Part shown: positions 9,135-14,676 of the stretch, piece by piece
Layout of the letters: the number at the start of each line of letters is the position of its first letter
How positions within the stretch are numbered: the stretch's first letter is position 1
NCBI GenBank assembly: GCA_937943625.1
Contig: CALEAD010000002.1
Span: forward strand, 1-64,000
Length of the DNA stretch: 64,000 nucleotides
Source: an uncultured Anaerolineae bacterium
GTDB lineage: Bacteria > Chloroflexota > Anaerolineae > Promineifilales > Promineifilaceae
Direction of reading: 5' to 3'
Position numbers and translations under genes: made by a program
Notes under the pieces: generated by a model
Databases searched by the model: none
The model's input: the letters and a program-made list of their open reading frames with translations, nothing else
What the model was told of the DNA's origin: nothing

Positions 9135-9722
9135 ATGCGTATCAACTGGCAATTGCGAATTCTCAATCTCAAAATTGTCTACTACGGGCCGGCCCTGAGT
9201 GGCAAAACCACCAACCTGGAACAGATCTACAAGTCCGTTGACCCCCAACGGCGCAGCGATCTGGTCTCATTAAAAACCAACGAAGACCGTACCCTGTACT
9301 TCGACTTTCTGCAACTAGAGCTGGGCAAAATCTCTGGCCTGACCCCACAGATTCAGCTTTACACCGTCCCTGGGCAGGCCTACTACGAAGCCAGCCGGCG
9401 TATCGTCTTACGTGGGGCTGATGGCGTCGTGTTTGTGGCCGATTCTGACGTGCGGCAGATGCGCGCCAACGTCGAATCCTGGCAAAGTATGCACCAACAC
9501 CTGGCCTCCTTTGGCCCTTCTCAGGCGGCGCTTCCCATTGTGGTACAGTTCAACAAGCGCGATCTGCGCTCCGCAATGCCGGTTCCGATTATGTCCCAGC
9601 TGCTAAAGCTAAACGGGCACCCCTGCTTCGAGGCTGTGGCCATTTCCGGTCAGGGGGTTTTGCCAACGCTAAAAGCCATTACCAAAAGCGTCGTCTCACA
9701 AATCCAACGTGAATTAGCTTAA
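9135..9722 (+). CDS. MglA-like small Ras-family GTPase
   Basis: 195 residues. G1 P-loop GPALSGKTTN at residues 18-27, LKTNEDRTLYFDF around switch I, TVPGQAYYEASRRIVLRGADGVVFVADS at switch II and after, and the base-specificity motif NKRDL. These are the bacterial MglA hallmarks, including TVPGQ in place of the Ras DxxGQ. MglA proteins set cell polarity and motility in Myxococcus and relatives and are controlled by roadblock proteins such as MglB. Here three roadblock-containing genes flank it directly. ATG 9135 is preferred over upstream codons because it begins the conserved beta-strand. Confidence 0.93.
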   Translation: MRINWQLRILNLKIVYYGPALSGKTTNLEQIYKSVDPQRRSDLVSLKTNEDRTLYFDFLQLELGKISGLTPQIQLYTVPGQAYYEASRRIVLRGADGVVFVADSDVRQMRANVESWQSMHQHLASFGPSQAALPIVVQFNKRDLRSAMPVPIMSQLLKLNGHPCFEAVAISGQGVLPTLKAITKSVVSQIQRELA

Positions 9723-9747
9723 AGAAAAACCTGCGATAAGTGTAACT

Positions 9748-10143
9748 ATGAACGCGAATACAAAGCCAAAATCAGGTTCAGCAAAGTTAGCCGAATTACT
9801 AGCGGAGATGAATGAAGCGGGTAACTTCCCCATTTCCATTCTTACAGACCGACAGGGCTTTCCAATTGCCTCAGCGGCGCAGCCAGGGCAAGACCCAGAT
9901 GTCCAGGCCGCCGTCGTTGCGCTGGTGCAAAAAACAGCCGCCCAGGTTCATCAACAGCTTGGTATGGCCAAAACCGACGAAATCTCGCTCTACGACGCCG
10001 AAGGGCAACGACTTATCTGCCGCCCTTTTGAAGCAAATGGCCATGACATGATCCTGGCAGTTCGCGTTCCTGACCGTCACCAAACCTACCGTCGTCTTAC
10101 CACCCGCACCATCAACCGCGTGCGCAGCATATGGAAGCTATAA
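9748..10143 (+). CDS. Roadblock/LC7 domain protein
   Basis: 131 residues, essentially one roadblock/LC7 domain: ISILTDRQGFPIASAAQPGQDPDVQAAVVALVQKTAAQVHQQL ... ISLYDAEGQRLICRPFE ... DMILAVRVP. It lies 25 nt after the GTPase gene. Stand-alone roadblock proteins of this kind (MglB-like) act as dimeric regulators of MglA. An intergenic repeat separates it from the PATAN-roadblock gene. Confidence 0.85.
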   Translation: MNANTKPKSGSAKLAELLAEMNEAGNFPISILTDRQGFPIASAAQPGQDPDVQAAVVALVQKTAAQVHQQLGMAKTDEISLYDAEGQRLICRPFEANGHDMILAVRVPDRHQTYRRLTTRTINRVRSIWKL

Positions 10144-10146
10144 GCA

Positions 10147-10240
10147 ACTGGACTCTGGCGTTTTTCCTGGCTGCCAGTGCAGCGCGATTTGACAAATCGC
10201 GTTACGACGCCAGAGGTCAATGTAATTTTCGCCAGACTCC
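10147..10240. repeat. Intergenic repeat, family B, copy 2
   Basis: Second copy of the element at 3353-3465, about 75% alike by eye. It includes GCTGCCAGTG-AGCGCGATTT and TTTCGCCAGACTCCAG. It is joined directly to a family C hairpin. Confidence 0.7.
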
Positions 10241-10245
10241 AGTTT

Positions 10246-10295
10246 GTAGTAACCGCTTCTGCAGGTAACCGACCAAAGCCGTTACTACGAACCTC
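10246..10295. repeat. Family C hairpin repeat (GTAGTAAC ... GTTACTAC)
   Basis: GTAGTAAC (10246-10253) pairs with GTTACTAC (10281-10288), followed by GAACCT. Similar arms with GTAGTG ... CACTACGAACC occur at 54325-54376, and a lone left arm occurs near 11088. Confidence 0.6.
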
Positions 10296-10346
10296 AAAAA
10301 GTTAGTTTGTTGCAGTATCGGGCTACATGTACAAAGGAGAACACTC

Positions 10347-11075
10347 ATGGCACTCCAGGGCAATTTACGCGATATGTCCGTCGCCGATCTTATTCAACAA
10401 TTTGGTCAGGACGGCAAAACAGCACGGCTAACTATCCAACACAATGGGGATGAAGCCATTCTCTATTTCCAGCAAGGCAAAGTCGCCCACGCTATTTGGC
10501 GAAACATGCGTGGTGAAGAGGTCGTTTACCGCACCCTACGGTGGCAAGATGGAACTTTTAGCCTGGAGATGGAAATAGAACCACCCGACGTAACCATCCA
10601 GCGCAGCTGGTCACAACTATTGTTAGAGGGCGCCCGGCGCCTGGATGAAGAAACTATTGAAATTGAGGAAATTTTTGAAACAAAGGAGAACCCAACAATG
10701 GCAACCAAGAAAAAGAGCGATCTATTAGCAGAGGCCCTGACAAATATCCTGGCAGAATCGGCCGATATTGATGGGGTGGCTATCGTCGGCGTAGACGGTC
10801 TGGTCTATTCCGCAAATGTGCCCAACCGGGAAATGGATGAAGACATCGTTGGCGCGGCGGCGGCCGCCATCCTGGGGTTAAGCAAGCGCAGCACGCAACA
10901 ATTGAAGCGCGGCAGTTTTACCCGTACCCTCATCCAAGGGGAAGATGGCAACATCATTGTTGCCAGCCTGGATGACGAAACGCTATTTGTTGGCTTGACG
11001 CCGAAAAATGTGAACCTGGGCATGGCCTTTGCGGAAGTGCGTGACGTCGCCGCGCGCATTCGCCAAATTCTCTAA
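10347..11075 (+). CDS. PATAN (DUF4388)-roadblock fusion protein
   Basis: 242 residues in two parts. Residues 1-80 form a PATAN/DUF4388 domain (MALQGNLRDMSVADLIQQF ... YFQQGKVAHAIW). Residues 118-242 form a roadblock/LC7 domain (DIDGVAIVGVDGLVYSANVP ... IIVASLDDETLFVGL). Between them lies an internal ATG at 10698 preceded by ACAAAGGAGAAC, the same 12 bases as the RBS of the full-length start. The roadblock half is therefore probably also made alone (125 residues). PATAN proteins are common adaptors in two-component/GTPase networks. Likely a scaffold joining the relay to MglA. Confidence 0.82.
   Translation: MALQGNLRDMSVADLIQQFGQDGKTARLTIQHNGDEAILYFQQGKVAHAIWRNMRGEEVVYRTLRWQDGTFSLEMEIEPPDVTIQRSWSQLLLEGARRLDEETIEIEEIFETKENPTMATKKKSDLLAEALTNILAESADIDGVAIVGVDGLVYSANVPNREMDEDIVGAAAAAILGLSKRSTQQLKRGSFTRTLIQGEDGNIIVASLDDETLFVGLTPKNVNLGMAFAEVRDVAARIRQIL
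10680..10700 (+). promoter_or_regulatory. Internal ribosome-binding site and start inside PATAN-roadblock gene
   Basis: ACAAAGGAGAAC (10680-10691), then six bases, then in-frame ATG (10698-10700). The identical 12-mer occurs at 10331-10342 before the annotated start. This points to a second translation product or to a recent gene fusion. Confidence 0.6.
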
Positions 11076-11107
11076 AAGTAGTAACGACTAAGGCTTCTCT
11101 GGAAAAG

Positions 11108-11158
11108 TTTGTTGGTTGGTTAGTTTGATGGGTGGTTTCCGGCCCAACTAACCAACGG
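11108..11158. repeat. Family D hairpin (TTGGTTGGTTAG ... CTAACCAAC)
   Basis: GTTGGTTGGTTAGTTTG pairs with CCAACTAACCAAC around GGTGGTTTCCGG. The same style of element lies at 24002-24072 and 42369-42450. It falls between the PATAN-roadblock and V4R-like genes. Confidence 0.6.
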
Positions 11159-11231
11159 CCTGGTGGTTACAAACAGTATCGTAATTCAGCAACAGTCACT
11201 ATCAGTAAATAAAATATAAGGAGCTATTAAA

Positions 11232-11705
11232 ATGGCATCAGAAGAAGTCAAACGAGCAAATCAGTATCGGCTAGCAACAATGGCCCTGACAAGCCTGGCT
11301 GCCGGCGTGTGGGATACCCTGGGCGATTCTGCTTTTGCCTTTAGTGGGCAAATGGGGCGGCAGGTTTTGGGTATCATGGAAAAAGAGATGGGGCTGGAAA
11401 TAGCCGGCGAAGAACCAGAGGATGTGCTGAGTGAAATCAGCCGTATCTTTGTGGATGAGTTTGGCTTTGCCAGCGACATTAGCGTGGAGCGGAAGTCACC
11501 AGAATTGCTCGAGTTGAAGGTGCATAACTGTATTAACCGGCACTATACGGATGAGCTGGCTGCCGTGGGGGTGGAAAAGCCGTTTATCTGCCCCATTATG
11601 AATGCCACCCAGGCTGCCCTGCGCCGTATGGACATTAAAGCGAGTGTGGATGTGCGCAAGTGGCCTGAAGGGAATGGCTCAATTATTACCTTCAAGAGCC
11701 GCTAA
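11232..11705 (+). CDS. V4R / methanogen-output-domain-like sensor protein
   Basis: 157 residues, single domain. It has an N-terminal helical stretch (NQYRLATMALTSLAAGVWDTLGDSAFAFSGQMGRQVL), then the pattern LKVHNCINRHYTDEL ... EKPFICPIMNATQAALRRM ... SIITFKSR. Two Cys in HNC and FICP recall the V4R (4-vinyl reductase) and MetOD1 families, which bind small ligands or metals in archaeal and Chloroflexota regulators. It has its own RBS (AAGGAG) and follows a 150-bp repeat-filled gap. It is probably a ligand-sensing component of the roadblock/MglA module; exact family moderate. Confidence 0.55.
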   Translation: MASEEVKRANQYRLATMALTSLAAGVWDTLGDSAFAFSGQMGRQVLGIMEKEMGLEIAGEEPEDVLSEISRIFVDEFGFASDISVERKSPELLELKVHNCINRHYTDELAAVGVEKPFICPIMNATQAALRRMDIKASVDVRKWPEGNGSIITFKSR

Positions 11706-11757
11706 CCGGTATGTTTTTGCCTGAGCCGTACTCGTTAAAAACCAGTTTTGGGAACCG

Positions 11758-11796
11758 ATTCCCCAGAAACGGCCGTTTTCACCGTTTCTGGGGAAT
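11758..11796 (+). terminator. Strong 15-bp hairpin between V4R-like gene and amidoligase
   Basis: ATTCCCCAGAAACGG (11758-11772) pairs perfectly with CCGTTTCTGGGGAAT (11782-11796) across a 9-nt loop, followed by CATTTTTC. The left arm and loop contain ACGGCCGT. It may end the upstream transcript or attenuate transcription into the amidoligase gene, whose ATG is at 11817. Confidence 0.6.
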
Positions 11797-11816
11797 CATT
11801 TTTCATCTGCGTAGCC

Positions 11817-13109
11817 ATGAAGGACCCTATTATCTTCGGTCGTCAGGACGTTCTCACGCCGACAGATGCCGGGTACTGGAAAGACCTGCTTTACCGCACC
11901 GTCAAAATCGGCACGGAAATAGAAGTTGCTCCGCCCAAGGGAGCGCACCATGCTGCGTTTGCGGCCAGTGTTAGCCAGGCGTTGCAACCTTCTGGCAGCC
12001 TGATGCGGCTGGGGGCTAATGGGGTGTTGGATGTGCAAAAAGAGCATTGCGGCATCGAGATTCGCATTATCGGCCGTTACCCCCACTATCGCGCCCTCTG
12101 GCAGCAATATAGCCAGATTGTGGCTGTGCTGCATAGCCACGGCAGCCGTGTGCGCCCCACCTGTGGCCTGCACTACCATCTGCTCACTCCAGACCTGTCT
12201 GAACCCGTGCCGGAAATTATTCTGGCCAACCTGTGGAACCTGACGCGGCGCTATGCGCCGGAGCTGCGCTTTCTTACCAGCGCCGGTGAGTCGCGTGAGG
12301 CGCTTTGCCGTCGGCGCAACTATACCAGTCACCTGGAAATGGTGAAGCACTCCCCGGGCAGCCTGAGTATGGCACAAATTCAGCAAAAATTGCGCAGCAG
12401 TCAGATCGTGCCGGAACATCAGAACTTCTTTAACCTGGAGCACGTGGGCTTTACAGAAAGCGGCGCGGTACTGCCTTTTCACCTGGAATATCGTTTCCCT
12501 GACGCCGAGATGTGCCCAACATCGTTGACGGCAAAGACGTTTTTGTTTCTGGTAATGCTACTGAAAGCAGTGGACCTGAGTCAGTATGGTGTGATTCATG
12601 TGGGCAAGGTTAAACCGTGGCGCCGCAAAATTGAATTGTTGGATATGTTGAGTAATAATGAGGGTAACCTGGCCACGAGCAACACAACGGCCGTTACAAA
12701 TGAGATCATTGAAGAACTGCGCCAGGGCGCCTATGAGCTGCTAGACCTGCTTGCGCCAACGTTCGACCGCTTTGAAGACAACCCTGCGCTCGATGTGTTG
12801 CTGCTGCTGGCAGAACAACCCATTTCTTTGCGCCGTTGCGCGGGCTATGACTGGCTCCAGATTGAGCGGCAATTGCGTGAGTGCGTGGCGCTGGATGAAG
12901 TTGGGTTAGATAAGACAGACCAACAATTAATGCGGTGGATCGAATTGGCGGAATGGACCGGTGAACAGAATGCCGAAAGCTGGCAATGGCACGCAGCCCA
13001 TGAGTTATTCCTGACGCCACAGGATTTGGAGCGCCGTTTAGCAAAGTTGGAAAAATTGCGCGGCTTGCGTTGGGATGGGCGTCTGGGCACAATGGTATTT
13101 ACTAAATAG
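11817..13109 (+). CDS. Amidoligase-family (COOH-NH2 ligase) enzyme
   Basis: 430 residues. It carries the marks of the glutamine-synthetase-fold amidoligases: GTEIEVAPP near residue 32 (acidic residues for Mg-ATP), CGIEIRI, CGLHYHL near 116, NYTSHLE, and LEYRFPDAEMC. Family members use ATP to join a carboxylate to an amine. The substrate cannot be read here. The adjacent class II glutamine amidotransferase (12 nt downstream) suggests an acting pair. The roughly 100-residue C-terminal helical extension is not in the core family. ATG 11817 is chosen because the hairpin occupies the region upstream. Confidence 0.78.
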   Translation: MKDPIIFGRQDVLTPTDAGYWKDLLYRTVKIGTEIEVAPPKGAHHAAFAASVSQALQPSGSLMRLGANGVLDVQKEHCGIEIRIIGRYPHYRALWQQYSQIVAVLHSHGSRVRPTCGLHYHLLTPDLSEPVPEIILANLWNLTRRYAPELRFLTSAGESREALCRRRNYTSHLEMVKHSPGSLSMAQIQQKLRSSQIVPEHQNFFNLEHVGFTESGAVLPFHLEYRFPDAEMCPTSLTAKTFLFLVMLLKAVDLSQYGVIHVGKVKPWRRKIELLDMLSNNEGNLATSNTTAVTNEIIEELRQGAYELLDLLAPTFDRFEDNPALDVLLLLAEQPISLRRCAGYDWLQIERQLRECVALDEVGLDKTDQQLMRWIELAEWTGEQNAESWQWHAAHELFLTPQDLERRLAKLEKLRGLRWDGRLGTMVFTK

Positions 13110-13121
13110 AACAGCCCTGGC

Positions 13122-13913
13122 ATGTGCGGCATTGCAGCTACCCTTCTCACACCTCAGGCACGCTCAGAATCGGAGTGGCAGGCCATTCGCGAAAATTTTA
13201 CAGCAAATTTGCTGTTTAATCAGTCACGCGGAGCGGCTGCGACCGGCCTGGTTGTGCTACAAGCAGATGGGCAGGTGCATTTGTGGAAGCAGCCGTTACC
13301 GGCACAGGCGTTTGTACAAACGGCCGTTTACCGTCAATTGCTCAGCAGCGTCGGTGCGCAAACCACCCTCTTGCTTGGTCACACCCGCCTTCCGACCAAG
13401 GGGGAGCCAACAAATAATGGGAACAACCACCCCATTCAGGTTGGTACCGTTTACGGCGTGCACAATGGCCACATTCACAACGATGATCAGCTATTTACCC
13501 AGGCAAACCGCCACCGCCTGGCCGAGGTAGACAGCGAGATCATCTTCCGCCTGATCGCAGAGACTGAAGGAGAGCCCACCCAAATGAAACTGGCTCTGGC
13601 AGAACTACAAGGAGAGTTTACTTTTTTGGCCGCCAATAGCCGTTGCCCAACCAGGCTCCTGGTTGTCAAACACCGCAACCCCCTTTCCCTCCACTACCAG
13701 GCCAGCTGGCAAGCCCTCATCTTCACTTCGCGCTACCTGTTTTTGCGCAAGCAATTTGGCCATGGCGTTTCAGGCGAAACAATCCTTCCAGATCATTTGT
13801 TGGTTTACGACGCGCAGCAACTGCCCGTGCGGCAACATCAGCCCATTGTAGCCCTGCCTCTTGATCTCAAGCAGGCAAAAAAGCAGAGCTACCCCAATCC
13901 TCTCATTTCCTAG
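13122..13913 (+). CDS. Class II glutamine amidotransferase (Ntn hydrolase)
   Basis: 263 residues. It starts MCGI, placing the catalytic Cys at position 2 after Met removal, with GHTRLPTKGEPTNNGNNHP and HNGHIHN, the hallmark of GATase II proteins. There is no fused synthetase domain, so it would hydrolyse glutamine or a gamma-glutamyl amide for a partner. The upstream amidoligase is the obvious candidate. Stand-alone GATase II proteins (YafJ-like) are known beside amidoligases in other genomes. It is followed after 10 nt by a REC gene, so it is in the same operon. Confidence 0.85.
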   Translation: MCGIAATLLTPQARSESEWQAIRENFTANLLFNQSRGAAATGLVVLQADGQVHLWKQPLPAQAFVQTAVYRQLLSSVGAQTTLLLGHTRLPTKGEPTNNGNNHPIQVGTVYGVHNGHIHNDDQLFTQANRHRLAEVDSEIIFRLIAETEGEPTQMKLALAELQGEFTFLAANSRCPTRLLVVKHRNPLSLHYQASWQALIFTSRYLFLRKQFGHGVSGETILPDHLLVYDAQQLPVRQHQPIVALPLDLKQAKKQSYPNPLIS

Positions 13914-13923
13914 AGCCGGCAAT

Positions 13924-14676
13924 ATGGCGACAGAAACGATTCTGGTAGTAGATGACAATGTCGAGCTATTAGACCTGCTCGAAAAACAGGTTCTCAAGCG
14001 ATTAGGGTACCAGGCCAAGTGTGCCCTGGATGGCGTCCAGGGGCTAGAAATGGCGCAACAAATCAAGCCAGACCTGATTATGCTTGACATGAACCTGCCG
14101 CGCATGTCTGGTATGACTGTGTTAAAAGCTTTGCGCAAACACAACATCAATGTTCCCGTTATCTTTATGACCGGTGAAGGCTCGGAGTATGTGGCTATTC
14201 AGGCGTTTCGCCTGGGCGTGTTTGATTACCTGCCCAAACCATTCTCGGTGAGCATGCTAGAAGAGACGCTCAACCGCGCGCTGCAAACGGCACGCCTGGC
14301 CAGAGAAAGAGAACAGCTTACACAATCGCTCGTCGCAGCCGAAGCCGTGCGCCAGACGGTTACCACGCTGGCTCACTACATCAATAACCAGTTGCTGGTT
14401 GCGAACGGGGGACTTGAGCTGTGCCAGGAACTGCTGTGCGACCCTGGCGCCATTGACCGGGACGCAATGCTGCAAATTTTGGCCCACAGCCAGCAAAGTG
14501 TGCGCCAGATCGAAGCGGTGTTGCGCGTGCTGAATCGCTTGACAAATGTAGAACTAACCACGTACCATGATACAATCTCGTTACTAGATATCGAAACGGC
14601 CGTACAGGCAGAGTTTAGCCTCCTGGCTGATTCACCCGGCAACGCGCAAACGACTAGTGGCAATGAACGGACCTAA
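13924..14676 (+). CDS. Receiver plus DHp (HisKA-like) protein lacking ATPase
   Basis: 250 residues. Receiver with DDN, phosphoacceptor D55 (MLDMNLPRMSG) and PKPF. A helical segment with H-box-like LAHYINNQLL (H151) follows, then a second helix, and it stops before any HATPase domain. This resembles a histidine phosphotransfer module built from a kinase DHp domain, with Gln in place of the usual Pro after NN. It overlaps the hybrid kinase gene by 14 nt. It probably passes phosphate between the hybrid kinase and the regulators. Confidence 0.72.
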   Translation: MATETILVVDDNVELLDLLEKQVLKRLGYQAKCALDGVQGLEMAQQIKPDLIMLDMNLPRMSGMTVLKALRKHNINVPVIFMTGEGSEYVAIQAFRLGVFDYLPKPFSVSMLEETLNRALQTARLAREREQLTQSLVAAEAVRQTVTTLAHYINNQLLVANGGLELCQELLCDPGAIDRDAMLQILAHSQQSVRQIEAVLRVLNRLTNVELTTYHDTISLLDIETAVQAEFSLLADSPGNAQTTSGNERT

